From Channallabes apus (lineage: Eukaryota; Chordata; Actinopteri; Siluriformes; Clariidae): a DNA stretch of 64,000 nucleotides. The position numbers and the translations under genes are program-made. The stretch is taken from the NCBI GenBank assembly GCA_030522415.1, contig CM060112.1, forward strand, positions 13,244,001 to 13,308,000. Reading direction: 5' to 3'. Under the pieces are notes generated by a model. That model saw only the letters and a list, made by a program, of their open reading frames with translations. It did no database searches and was not told the DNA's origin. Below are positions 51,971 to 63,759 of this stretch, one piece after another (within the stretch, counting starts at the first letter, position 1; every line of letters starts with the position of its first letter).

Positions 51971-52559
51971 CCTCAAGAACAACCCAAGAACATTTACTGA
52001 CTATTTACTTCTGATCAGTTTTTGTTAAGATTTTGAAGAAAATACTTTGTGTAACTCACATTACCGGTTATTTTTGAGAGCATTCAGAGCTGACTCAACT
52101 TATATGTTAGGGTGTTTTGAAACATCCAGAATAAAACTGTAAGGGTTTATTCCTACCCCTGTGTGAATGTTTCCCTACAGAGATAATAATAATACAACCC
52201 CCATGTGTGACCGGTTTGTCCCCAAACTCTGCGCTGTGTTGTGAATTTAACGAGGCCGGACAACAAATATTCCACAAACCTCTTTTATTATTATGAATGA
52301 ATTAAAAACCAAATGAATAAAAAACTTCATGTTTGCTTATAACTCTGTGTTTGCGAGTCAAAACAGATAATTTTAGCCATGGAGTTCAAACATACATACA
52401 TAGTAGTGTCACTTCCAAAGAAAACATGCGTTAAACAACCTCTATTTGTGCTTCCTTACAAATAAACTGCATTTTTATCACCAAACATACATCTTACTCG
52501 CAATAAACCAACTTTAACTAAACATTTTATTTATTTTTAAGCTAGAGCTCCGTCAGAAC

Positions 52560-52660
52560 TCACCTCTCTCCAGCTACGCTTACCGCGCGCGCACTGAAGG
52601 AGACCAGCCGAAACCGGAAGAAGCGGGAACTCTAAAAGGGGCCGTGTCCCATTTTTTTTT
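52560..52660 (-). promoter_or_regulatory. Promoter-like CpG stretch pointing to the centre (right arm)
   Basis: Mirror of 41510-41610 on the minus strand. If both fire, transcription would converge on the centre. Confidence 0.4.
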
Positions 52661-53059
52661 AGCAGTCACAAGCATAACCGAATATTTTAACACTAGTGCA
52701 AAACAATAAATAAAAATAAATTAGCAATAAAATAATGATTTCCAAGGTATAAAATATCAAAAATATGAAAGAAATAATAACCAAAAAAGAGTTAAAATAA
52801 ATGTAAATATAGTATCTGCTCCACATGCATGGACGTAAACACATATGCACACACACACACACACTCACCTGGCGTAAACATTTTCTAAACAAAGCTAATA
52901 AACATTAGCCCCATCTCCCCATGGAAAAATATCTGGTCAAACGTTTATTACATCCTAATCTGATAATAGATGTTAACTAACACCCCTGCGCCATTACAAG
53001 GCCTGCTATGACAACCAAAAAAACTGATTTTTTTTCTTTTCAAGAAAAGTAAAGGACCA

Positions 53060-55095
53060 GGGCCCGGTTTCTCGAAAGCTTCTTATCTCTAAGTAGTTCT
53101 TAAGTCGTACCTTAACCTCTCTCTTAACTTAATGGCGCATTTCCCGAAACGTTCTTACGCTAAGTATCTCTTAGCTAAGTCAGACGTTCGTAAGGTTGGT
53201 CTGGACCAACCTTAACTCATACTTAGCGTAGTTTCAGCTCTAGACGCTAGTCGCCGCCACTGAGCAGCAGTCTTTATAAATCAGCGGTGTATGGAAGCAC
53301 ATTATGGCACGTTATCAAAGTCGTATTAATGATGGAATATACTGTAGACCTGTTTAAGAATTTTATTTTATTTGATATCAGAACTAATAGAGTGACTTTT
53401 AATTAGCCTATTTCATAATGTGACTAATGCATTAAAATTGCCAATCACAATTAATATTAAACAGGTGGTGAACAATTCGGCAGCGAGCATGGTGTTGTGT
53501 TAAACTGAAGACGGCGCGGTCCGTGGAGCCGTGTGGGTCATGTACATTTTTCCTTTAGACAAAACTTCAGCCCTTTTCATATTTTCCCCGTGGTCGTTAT
53601 TAAAAATATATATGTAATTAAAAGTTTTGCCTTCCAAGGCAACAGATTATGGAGCTTCTTGAGCTGCTCAGACCTGCGCGTGCCAGACCAACACGTCGTA
53701 CTTACTGTACTTACTGTACTGTACTTACTGTACACTCCCCGTCCCGATGTCCAGCTGCTCGCTGCTTTTTGTTTAAAATATGTTTCATTGATCATTAGCC
53801 ATTATCCATGACTTTATGAGTTTTTCTTTTGACACGTTTTATTTTTATGAAATTTGATTTAGTTAAATGAGAAAAATAACCTTGGGAGTTTCAAACCCCG
53901 CATCCATTCATGTTTCTGGGTGATTGTAATGTTTAATACCCCTACAGTATTCACTTATGCGGTTTGACTTGCTGTGAGGTGCGGTGTGTTATACCCCTAT
54001 CTCACCTGCACGGGCTCGCGCTGTGGCCGTAGGCTTGATCATGATTCACCCCGAGTTTTTGCGCTGTGATTACGTTTCCATCTTTCCGCGTGAAAAATTC
54101 AACGTTTAATTTTTTGCTGGTCCTCGCGGAAGCTTGCAGACTTTGTAGAACTTCGCGGAACGTTAAAGGAACGTCGTGGGCAATCGCGGCAGCTCACGGA
54201 GATGAGTCAGGCCACACAGGTGAGAGAGGGGTATTAGGCACCACACAGGTGAGAGAGGGGTATTAGGCACCACACAGGTGAGAGAGGGGTATTAGGCACC
54301 ACACAGGTGAGAGAGGGGTATTAGGCACCACACAGGTGAGAGAGGGGTATTAGGCACCGTGATCCGCCTCGAGTGACCGGCGCCCGACGGTCCGCGAAGA
54401 TCTACAAGGTCCGCGAGCTTCCACATGTTAAACATGTTTATTTTTTTTGCGTGGTAAAATGGAAACGTAATAACAGCACCAAAACTCGCGCCGAATCATA
54501 ATGAACCGCACTTGCGGCCCCGCGTGTGAGATAGGGGTATTAAACCTCCACTCTGTCATCTCATCGTATTCATTCCATAAGTGCCCTATACAACCCCAAC
54601 AACTGACACTTCACATTGTTTCTGAAGCTGGTGAAGAGTGTTATCAGCTGTTTGTCCATCAACTATGATTGGATACCCGGTTCATTTCACGGCCACATGT
54701 TACATGAAAATATTATATATTATATTATTATATTAATTAATATTAATTTATATATTTGTCTATTATGGCATGTTATTGTTAAGTTAACACATGTCGAAAT
54801 AAACGCTATTAAAAGAATTTAGTGCAATGTTTAATTTGCATAGAAAGTGCCGTCTTTCTTAACACTGTCATGCAAAAGGAGTGAAAAATCGATTCCAGAG
54901 CCACCGATGTCCGTTAATTCAGGACCTTCACTGTAGACAGCGCCGCGTAACGTCGGACGTAAGAGGCAGCGACTTAAGAAGACTCCTAAGAGACAGTTCG
55001 AGAAATACACTTAGAAAAGTTATCACTTAACGTAAGATATATCTTAAGAGTCTTCTTAGCGCGCGAATAGTGTGCGTTATCGAGAAACCGGGCCC
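53060..55095. mobile_element. Unclassified GGGCCC-ended element, copy 2' (right arm)
   Basis: Mirror of 39091-41097 but 29 bp longer through one more minisatellite unit. Confidence 0.8.
54211..54356. repeat. 29-bp minisatellite, five units
   Basis: Mirror of 39831-39946 with one more unit, on the complementary strand. Confidence 0.93.
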
Positions 55096-55162
55096 AGGTT
55101 TTTAACACACGGTCCTCGTATATATAAGCATATGTAAAACCGGCTAGACTTTTAACCGATCA

Positions 55163-57080
55163 GGGCCCGGTTTCTCGAAAGCTTCTTATCTCTAAGTAGT
55201 TCTTAAGTCGTACCTTAACCTCTCTCTTAACTTAATGGCGCATTTCCCGAAACGTTCTTACGCTAAGTATCTCTTAGCTACGTCAGACGTTCGTAAGGTT
55301 GGTCTGGACCAACCTTAACTCATACTTAGCGTAGTTTCAGCTCTAGACGCTAGTCGCCGCCACTGAGCAGCAGTCTTTATAAACCAGCGGTGTATGCAAA
55401 CACATTATGGCACGTTATCAAAGTCGTATTAATGATGGAATATACTGTAGACCTGTTTAAGAATTTTATTTTATTTGATATCAGAACTAATAGAGTGCCT
55501 TTTAATTAGCCTATTTCATAATGTGACTAACGCATTAAAATTGCCAATCACAATTAATATTAAACAGGTGGCGAACAATTAGGCAGCGAGCGTGGTGTTG
55601 TGTGAGTCATGTACATGTTTCCTTTAGACAAAACTTCAGCCCTTTTCATATTTTCACCGTGGTCGTTATTAAAAATATATATATAAATAAAAGTTTTGCC
55701 TTCCAAGGCAACAGATTATGGAGCTTCTTGAGCTGCTCAGACCTGCGCGTGCCAGACCAACGCGTCGTACTTACTGTACTTACTGTACTTACTGTACTGT
55801 ACACTCCCCGTCCCGATGTCCAGCTGCTCGCTGCTTTTTGTTTAAAATATGTTTCATTGCTCATTAGCCATTATCCATGACTTTATGAGTTTTTCTTTTG
55901 ACACGTTTTATTTTTATGAAATTTGATTTAGTTAAATGAGAAAATAACCTTGGGAGATTCAAACCCCGCATCCATTCATTTTTTCTGGGTGATTGTAATG
56001 TTTAATACCCCTACAGTATTCACTCATGCGGTTTGACTCGCTGTGAGATGCGGTGTTACTGTATACCCCTATCTCACCTGCACGGTCTCGCGCTGTGGCC
56101 GTAGGCTTGATCATGATTCACCCCGAGTTTTTGCGCTGTGGTTACGTTTCCATCTTTCCGCGTGAAAAATTCAACGTTTAATTTTTTGCTGGTCCTCGCG
56201 GAAGCTTGCAGACTTTGTAGAACTTCGCGGAACGTTAAAGGAACGTCGTGGGCAAACGCGGCAGCTCACGGAGATGAGTCCGGCCACACAAGTGAGAGAG
56301 GGGTATTAGGCACCACACAGGTGAGAGAGGGGTATTAGACACCGTGATCCGCCTCGAGTGACCGGCGCCCGACGGTCCGCGAAGAACTACAAGGTCCGCG
56401 AGCTTCCACATGTTAAACATGTTTATTTTTTTTGCGTGGTAAAATGGAAACGTAATAACAGCACCAAAACTCGCGCCGAATCATAATGAACCGCACTTAC
56501 GGCCCCGCGTGTGAGATAGAGGTATTAAACCTCCACTCTGTCATCTCATCGTATTCATTCCATAAGTGCGCTATACAACCCCAACAACTGACACTTCACA
56601 TTGTTTCTGAAGCTGGTGAAGAGTGTTATCAGCTGTTTGTCCATCAACTATGATTGGATACCCGGTTCGTTTCACGGCCACATGTTACATGAAAATATTA
56701 TATATTATATTATTATATTAATTAATATTAATTTATATATTTGTCTATTATGACATGTTATTGTTAAGTTAACACATGTCGAAATAAACGCTATTAAAAG
56801 AATTTAGTGCAATGTTTAATTTGCATAGAAAGTGCCGTCTTTCTTAACGCTGTCATGCAAAAGGAGTGAAAAATCGATTCCAGAGCCACCGATGTCCGCT
56901 AATTCAGGACCTTCACTGTAGACAGCGCCGCGTAACGTCGGACGTAAGAGGCAGCGACTTAAGAAGACTCCTAAGAGACAGTTCGAGAAATACACTTAGA
57001 AAAGTTATCACTTAACGTAAGATATATCTTAAGAGTCTTCTTAGCGCGCGAATAGTGTGCGTTATCGAGAAACCGGGCCC
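55163..57080. mobile_element. Unclassified GGGCCC-ended element, copy 1' (right arm)
   Basis: Mirror of 37106-39023, the same 1918-bp length. Confidence 0.8.
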
Positions 57081-57344
57081 TGTTGAATCAGTTCAGCATG
57101 TAATTCCTAACAAAATGATCACGGCACACAGTGAACTGATGAGTCACGGAGCAGCTTTTTTTTGTTTTCTTCCATTACATTATTACTAATCACTACACAC
57201 ACGGTCACCCAGCTCTAGTCTTAGGGAACTTTTTAAAAAGACAAAATAAGCACAGTCCTACCTAAAAAAAATAATGTGGATAAAACAACAGATTTAGATG
57301 AGCACTCAAAAAATAAACACATTTTATGACTAAGCTGTAGAGGC

Positions 57345-57605
57345 GGAGGTGGGGTTTCGTCACGCGCAGATCCGGCCAATCACAAGGCCCGGGAGGAACC
57401 CCATTCGATTCCCCTTTCACAAACTCAAACTCAGCGCGCCTCCCGCTCCAGACAAGACTTTGCTACTCAAGCGCTACACGCTCTTGACATCGGACAAACT
57501 CATACGCGCGCTCGGACCTCGCTTATGTCTCTTGTAATTTATTTTTTCCCGCAGCAACGTTTTACTCGTTTCTTCATCTTCTTCAACGACTCGGGGCTCT
57601 CGCCC
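57345..57605 (+). promoter_or_regulatory. CpG-rich stretch with CCAAT box (right arm)
   Basis: Mirror of 36590-36845; same words on the + strand, facing outward. Confidence 0.4.
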
Positions 57606-57837
57606 TCTGGTAACGTTTATGCTTCTTCTCTTTAAAAGTAACTTAAAAACTTCGCTAGTCCTCAGTCATTAAAAAATGCTCCAAGTTTTTACCAAAGTGA
57701 ATAAATGTTTCACTGTTTGCCCCCTTGGTAATAAATACATTCTCCCTGTCTTAATAGTTACGCACAAACACCTTGAAATGAGTCCCCTCACCAAGCATAT
57801 TTTTCAAATAAAAACACACTGTGCTAATTCTTACAAT

Positions 57838-57980
57838 AAATGAAATAAATACGTATATAAATAAATAAATGAAATAAATACGTATATAAATGAATTAATA
57901 AATGAAATAAATACGTATATAAATAAATACGTATATAAAATGAATTAATAAATGAAATAAATACGTATATAAATGAATTA
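57838..57980. repeat. TATATACGTATTTATT minisatellite (right arm)
   Basis: Mirror of 36196-36357, one unit shorter. Confidence 0.85.
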
Positions 57981-58189
57981 ACGCATAAACCCCTCCCTTT
58001 TTATCACGAAACCTCCCGGCCATAAAAACTCCTAAAGGTCATCCAAAGGTCAAGGGGGCAATAAAACTGTCAAAATCGAGTTTGACGAAAGGTAGCTAAG
58101 TACTATTTTTCACGTTCAGTGACATCACATTGAGTAACATCATAGTTTGATGCTTTTTTTTAGCATTTGCAGCCTATTCTACATATTCA

Positions 58190-58285
58190 CATACACATCT
58201 CTTTCACACACATACATACATACGCACAAACACACTCATATTACACACATACACGCTTACATCTCTCTCACATACGCGACATGAC
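58190..58285. repeat. CA-rich simple repeat
   Basis: CACACACATACATACATACG and similar degenerate CA/CATA words just outside the palindrome. Nothing else is seen in 58110-58580. Confidence 0.7.
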
Positions 58286-58583
58286 AAATACTTAGGGCGC
58301 AAGCTGACATCATCCCTATTACATCATATTGTGTAAAGTGAGCAAGTTGTGCTGTGCACCTGGCGCGGTGATGGCTTTTTGTAGGTTTTAACACGCTTCA
58401 AAAGACAAACAGGTTGTGAGGTGCGTCTGGGTTGCGATGGCACAGGATGACAACATTGAGTGACTTCCATAACACATTCACAAGTTTTTTCAAAGCAAAG
58501 AGGCACAATCTTAGTTCATCACTCTTTTCATTGATATAAAAAAGCTTAGGCACAGAAACTTTTGACATTGTTGCATGAACATA

Positions 58584-59298
58584 CACACGTGGACAAAATG
58601 GTTGGTACCATTCGGTCAGTGAAAGAAAAACTCACAATGGCCACAGAAATAACTTTAATCTGACAAAAGCAATAATAAAAATTCTATGAATGTTAACCAA
58701 CGAAAGTCAGACATTGCTTTTCAACCGTGCTTCAATGGAATTATTTTAAAAAATAAACTCATGGAACACGCCTAGTCAAAAATTATTGTACCCCTAACTT
58801 AATAGTTTGTTGGACAACCTTGTGAGGCAATCACTGCAATCAAATGATTCCTGTACCCGTCAATGAGACTTCTGCACCTCTCAGCAGGTATTTTGAGTGT
58901 GATACACACCATGGCACCAAACAACACAGTGACTACAATCTTGCAATCAGTTAGTTGGCCTATATATAGGGCTCCAGGTAATCAGTTAGTTGGATTGTAG
59001 ACACCTGTGGTGCTAATTAGTGGACAGACCTTGAATTAACATGTCCCTTTGGTCACATTATTTTCAGTGTTTTCTAAGGATACCCATAATTTTATAATTT
59101 TTGTCTAGACCTGTTCCATGAGTTTATTTATTTTTTTAATAATTCCGTTGAAGCATGGTTGAAAAGCAGTGTCTGACTTTCATTGGTTAACATTCATAGT
59201 ATTTTAATTTATTATTCCTTTTGTCAGATTAAATTTCTGTGACCATTGTGAGTCTTTTTTCATTGACCAAAGGGTACCAACAATTTTGTCCATGTGTG
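58584..59298. mobile_element. Tc1-type MITE, 715 bp, ~220-bp inverted ends
   Basis: CACACGTGGACAAAATGGTT on the left is mirrored by AACAATTTTGTCCATGTGTG on the right. TA lies on both sides (58582-58583, 59299-59300). Inverted ends run to about 58805 and 59085. The middle carries reverse-strand Tc1 words (GTTTGTTGGACAACCTTGTG). No open frame. Confidence 0.88.
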
Positions 59299-59864
59299 TA
59301 AGGTCAAGCCTATACATAAGAAATATATCCTGTGGAAGATTTGTACAGTGGAACCCTCAGATTACGAGTATAATTCATTCCGGAAGCGGGCTCGTATTTC
59401 AAAACACTCGTAAACCAAATAAAATTTTCCCATAGGAAATAATGGAAACTCAAATTATTCGTTCTACAGCCCAAAAAAATAAATACCTAAAAATAATTAA
59501 CACACAATATAAAAGTAAATATAAAAAAATTAAAATAAAGTAAATATAAAAAAATTGAAATAAAGTAAAAATAAAAAAACGTAAAAATAAATCCCGACAG
59601 ATAAGATAAGATAAGCACACACACACACGCATTAACGGAGAGACCGTTTTTAAAACCGCTTAAAAATTAGCAAGGAACATCGCTAGGCACACTCATGTGA
59701 GCGATTACTAACAGAATCACTGCTGTAAAGTAAAACAACAACAAAAGACAAATTAACCAGCTCCTCACCTTTGAAAACAAAGAGTTGCTGTGTGTTTGTT
59801 TGAAACCTGAGAGAAGGGGGGCTGTAAACGCGAGTGTGTGTGTGGTGGTGTAAGTGAATGAGCG

Positions 59865-59866
<2 letters not shown>

Positions 59867-59897
<31 letters not shown>
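59867..59897. repeat. (CA)n microsatellite
   Basis: Uninterrupted CA run inside the pogo-like element. Confidence 0.95.
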
Positions 59898-59899
<2 letters not shown>

Positions 59900-60217
59900 G
59901 CGTTTACAGCCCCCCTTCTCTCAGGTTTCCAAACACACACACTCTCTCTGCCTTACACGCACACAAACACACACACACACACTGCAAGCACTAAGACCCA
60001 GCAGGGGAGACGATGGGTATCGACTTTACAGCCCCACCTCCTCTCAGGAAACAAACACACAAACTCTGCACTGTCGCGACTGTTTTCAAAGGTGAGGAGC
60101 TGTTTAATTAGTTTTTTTTTGTTGTTTTACTTTACAGCAGTGATTCCGTTAGCGCTCACGCGAGTGTGAGTATCGGTGTTCCTTGCTAATTTTTAAACGG
60201 TTTTAAAAACGGTCTCT

Positions 60218-60221
<4 letters not shown>

Positions 60222-60274
<53 letters not shown>
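60222..60274. repeat. (GT)n microsatellite with GCGC tail
   Basis: About 26 GT units followed by GCGCGCGC, a sequence prone to Z-DNA. Confidence 0.95.
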
Positions 60275-60284
<10 letters not shown>

Positions 60285-60542
60285 TGCACGCACGTTATAC
60301 ACACACAGCGCGCGTGTGTGTTCACCCAGCAGGGGAGACGATTACCTACAATTTCGCAGCGCAAGAGAGAGAAAAACCGTTGGCTCAGTTGTGATGACGT
60401 GAAGCTCGGCATCAAAACAAGAAGCGCATGCGTGATACATGAGGACAATGCTCGTTTTTCAAGTCAAAATTTATTAAAAATCTTTGCTCGTCTTGCGGAA
60501 CACTCGTAAACCACGTTACTCGTAACCCGAAGTTCCACTGTA

Positions 60543-62440
60543 TGTGACTTGGCCTTGGACCCATACACACGAGGCTCATAAATTTATTGGGCTGTGTTTC
60601 TATAGCAAGGCTAGCATTGTCATTCCTAACATATCTTTATTAATATGTAACATACCAAATTTTTGCTTTATTCTGTTCTTGAAACAGTACAATACAGTGT
60701 TTTTAAAAAGACTTTTTCCGTCTGGATACATATTCAATATATGGTGTAAAAGAGGGAAGTTATCTACAAATTGTGATTACTTGCACTGAACAAAATATAG
60801 ACCTAAGTAAGGATTTTACCAAAAGAGTCATTTAGATATTTTTTAAACAAAGTTGACTGTGTACAACTTTTTCCCCTTTTCATGGAATTTATCATACTTC
60901 ACGTTTCAATTATTATTTTCATATCTCTCAGCTACAATTACACTTTTTCACATTGTAATTCTTATTTATTGTTATTTTTAGTTTTTGTCTTTAGTTTAAT
61001 TGTACTCTGTGTGTATGTGTACACTGTATATTATTTTTTGGTAGTGGAATCCTTCTATCTTCTATTTTAAGTCATGCACAGTTATATTAGCCTTTCACTG
61101 CATATCATACTGTGTATAGTTGTTTAATGCTCTAGAAGGTTCAGAAAGAATTCTTCAGGGAAAGCAAATTTGCCCTTCAAGCAAACATGACCAGAATCAG
61201 TTGTGCGTGTGGATTCAAGTATTTGGACAAATTGTATAAGTGCTCTAAGTTTGTTTCACGTATACATTGCTTCCTTTGTTTAAACTAAACCTTTGTGCAT
61301 TTTTGTCTTTGATACAGTTTGTTTAGGCAGATGAGAACACCACAATCGCACCAATTGCTCTGGAATTGGATTAATCTGGACTCATCAGGGATCATCTGGT
61401 CTCATCATTCTCCATTGCTATAAAGTTCAGTCGTTATACTCCCTATTAAATTGTAAATCAAATTCTAATCAATATAAGCACATTTAGTTATGTCATATAA
61501 TGTTTTGACTTCTGGAAACTGTGTATCCATAATGCCTACTTGGACTAATTATAATTGTGCAAACTTTACAGTATATATCTGTTTTAAAACATCAGTAAAT
61601 TCTAAGATTTATTCTACAACTTGTGTGTGGTGTCATCCTCTCCAAGTACTTATACGCCTCAGAATTTTGTCTAAAGAATATAATCACAATTAAACAGATG
61701 AGTGAAAATGTTAGTAAGTGACTGTGACTGAGCATAAGGTAATGCATGTGATCCCAACCAGTGTTTCAAAAAACATGTTTGGTCTCATCTGAATTGTCAT
61801 ACGATTTGAATCACAAACATTGTTAATTGATGGTTCAGAAAATTGTTAGCAAAAGGAAAATTATTAACAAAGGTTTAAAGTTTCTCTTTTTCTCTATTCC
61901 TGTTACCAGGGCACCCAAACACCCACCACTGAAAGATCAAACAGATTTATGTATGTAAACATGCTAATATGGACACAATTAAGTAGGGCCATCAAAAGTG
62001 AGCAGTGGTTAGTCTTTTCTTTTTTCTGCCTTTGACTTCAGATTTTTTTTTTCATCTTTGCATTTTCTGCAAGTTCTCAGTTTGCTCTTCTTTTTTTTTC
62101 TGTTCCTGACTCCAGACAACGACTTTTTGGACAGTGCTAGCAGCACCATCAACAAGGTGCTGTTGCCTAGCACATTCTGCTGTAACTGAAATTGCTGAGT
62201 TCCCTGAAGATTCAGTTAATGCCCATAAAGTTCAATTAACAAATTATGCTTGAAGTAATCGACAAAGTTTACCATCTCCATATGTACTTGTGAGTGGTTT
62301 GTCTACAATGATAGACAATAAGTGTTAATAATTATTTTTCTTTTTGTAGTCAATAAATGCATATTCAGTATAGTAAATTACTCTTTGAGCTGCTTACATT
62401 TGTGCCAAGCAACCATATTTAATCTGAGTCTACAATTTTC
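60543..62440. other. AT-rich intergenic or intronic DNA, no element recognised
   Basis: No frame with recognisable motifs and no clear inverted ends. It could be the dtd1 last intron if the final exon lies beyond the window. Confidence 0.5.
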
Positions 62441-62447
62441 TACATTG

Positions 62448-63265
62448 GGCATGGTGGTGCAGTGGTTAGTACTGTTGTAGCACAGCCACACAAAAGGGAC
62501 ACCTTCAACAACAGGAAAATGGTCTTGGAGCTAATGCTGCTCACCTGTGGCCGAAGGTGTGCCCTAGCGGTTTCTCTTTCCCCATTGAGAGTGGTTTGGT
62601 CACCGGGCAAGTTCCCGCGCATGCGCAAGGGAACCCGGAAGTGACGTGGGTCACATGATCTGGCATAAAGCCGGAACCGGCGAGGTAGCCGGGACGGAGA
62701 GATGAAGACAGCGCGCTGCTTATTGAGAGAGAGACTGTTTGTGGATTACTCGTTGTTAATTTCATCCAGTACCCAGCTCCTTCCGTTTCTCGATCTCCCA
62801 GACCTACCATCTTCATCTGGTGAGATCGAACCATCTCTCCAACTCAACCCATTCATACCCTTTGCCGTTTTTCAGACACTGGACTTTCATACACTCACTC
62901 ACACATCCGCATACATCGCACACACACTTTTGCTATTTGTATTATATTTGTATATATTGGTTTTGGTGCACCTGGTTTGTTTATCTGTTTGTCTTTGTAT
63001 AATACACTTGGTTTAATTTATTATAATTGTTTTGTGTCGCGTCGTGTTTTGTCCAGCTGCGTTTGCGCAATACCAGAAGTGTGGTTTTCAAGCCCCTATT
63101 TAGATTCCCGAATCCGTTTTTTTGTAACCAAGCGGTTTTCTAAATCCAAGCGTTACACTGTGTCCTCGCTCCTCGAGGGTCTGAGGGTTCATATTGTGGC
63201 CTCGCGTCTGTGTGGAGTTTGCATGTTCGTGCTTGGTGGGTTTCCCACTGGTATTCCGGTATTAT
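62448..63265 (+). mobile_element. tRNA-derived SINE split by a solo LTR
   Basis: The head GGGCATGGTGGTGCAGTGGT continues TAGTACTGT up to 62475. The rest resumes at 63158 with CTGTGTCCTCGCTCCTCGAG, then GTCTGTGTGGAGTTTGCATG and GTGCTTGGTGGGTTTCCCAC. Together they give a well-known fish SINE body. Confidence 0.75.
62476..63157 (+). mobile_element. Solo LTR, 682 bp
   Basis: It starts TGTAGCACAGCC and ends AAGCGTTACA (TG...CA). CTGT lies on both sides (62472-62475, 63158-63161). A promoter-like part at about 62635-62700 has GTGACGTGGGTCACATG and CATAAAG, followed by a GC-rich start region. The 104-codon frame inside shows no retroviral motif. Orientation + is inferred from these signals. Confidence 0.65.
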
Positions 63266-63759
63266 TTAAACCCAGTAAAAAATGCCACTGTTTGACTGAA
63301 ATTTCGGATACCTAAACCAAAACAACTCTAACTTTAAAGCAACTTGGATCCAAGTGTCAGAAAGATTCAAAATATGTTCCAAGTTAGTCCAAAATTTAAT
63401 GGCCTGCAAAAACAAATTTGCCTTAATGATGTTTGTGAACCTAAACAGCTCCATTTGTTACATTACTAAATTTACAGGTGTTTTAGAAGAAATTTTGCTA
63501 CAAGAGGGAAAATCTTCATTGAGTGAGTTTTATAGCAAAACAAATAAGCAAAGTGTATTTGCTTTAATGCCTGAGTAAACCGATTAAACAAACTGGCCTT
63601 AAAGGTCAACACAACAAGAAACATGTAGGATTACAAATTTATAAAATGTTAAATCTAGCTTCCAACGTAATAGTATATAAACTGAAAGAGTTATGTACAT
63701 TGGGTTTTGCATTTTAAGGTAAAGTTGGTGACATTCTAAGATCAAGTCTGGTAGCCCAG

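Larger units (their letters stand above)
47767..58109. repeat. Right arm of ~22-kb palindrome (10.34 kb)
   Basis: Inverse complement of the left arm. It lacks the hAT element of the left arm, keeping the empty site at about 48970-48985. It has five rather than four 29-bp minisatellite units, and one fewer 16-bp AT-rich unit near 57900. CACGTT follows one base after its end, as it precedes the left arm. Confidence 0.95.
59346..60540. mobile_element. Pogo/Tigger-like non-autonomous element, 1.2 kb
   Basis: The left end CAGTGGAACCCTCAGATTAC and, inverted, the right end CAGTGGAACTTCGGGTTACG, with TA on both sides (59344-59345, 60541-60542). An inner inverted repeat pairs about 59637-59790 with 60063-60220. 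CA and GT microsatellites lie between and beside the inner arms. No transposase. Confidence 0.85.

Noticed and set aside
57349..57537. 62-codon frame in the CpG island of the right arm (and its mirror)
   Set aside because: No conserved motif. Composition explains the open frame. The mirrored copy adds no independent support.
36061..58109. Polinton/Maverick element (6-bp duplication, large size)
   Set aside because: No integrase, DNA polymerase, ATPase or capsid gene is present, and the inverted ends are far longer than in that group.
60203..60509. Frames rich in Cys-Val or Thr-His
   Set aside because: They are translations of GT/CA microsatellites.
62702..63016. 104-codon frame in the solo LTR
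   Set aside because: Low-complexity hydrophobic translation of LTR sequence with no homology I recognise.
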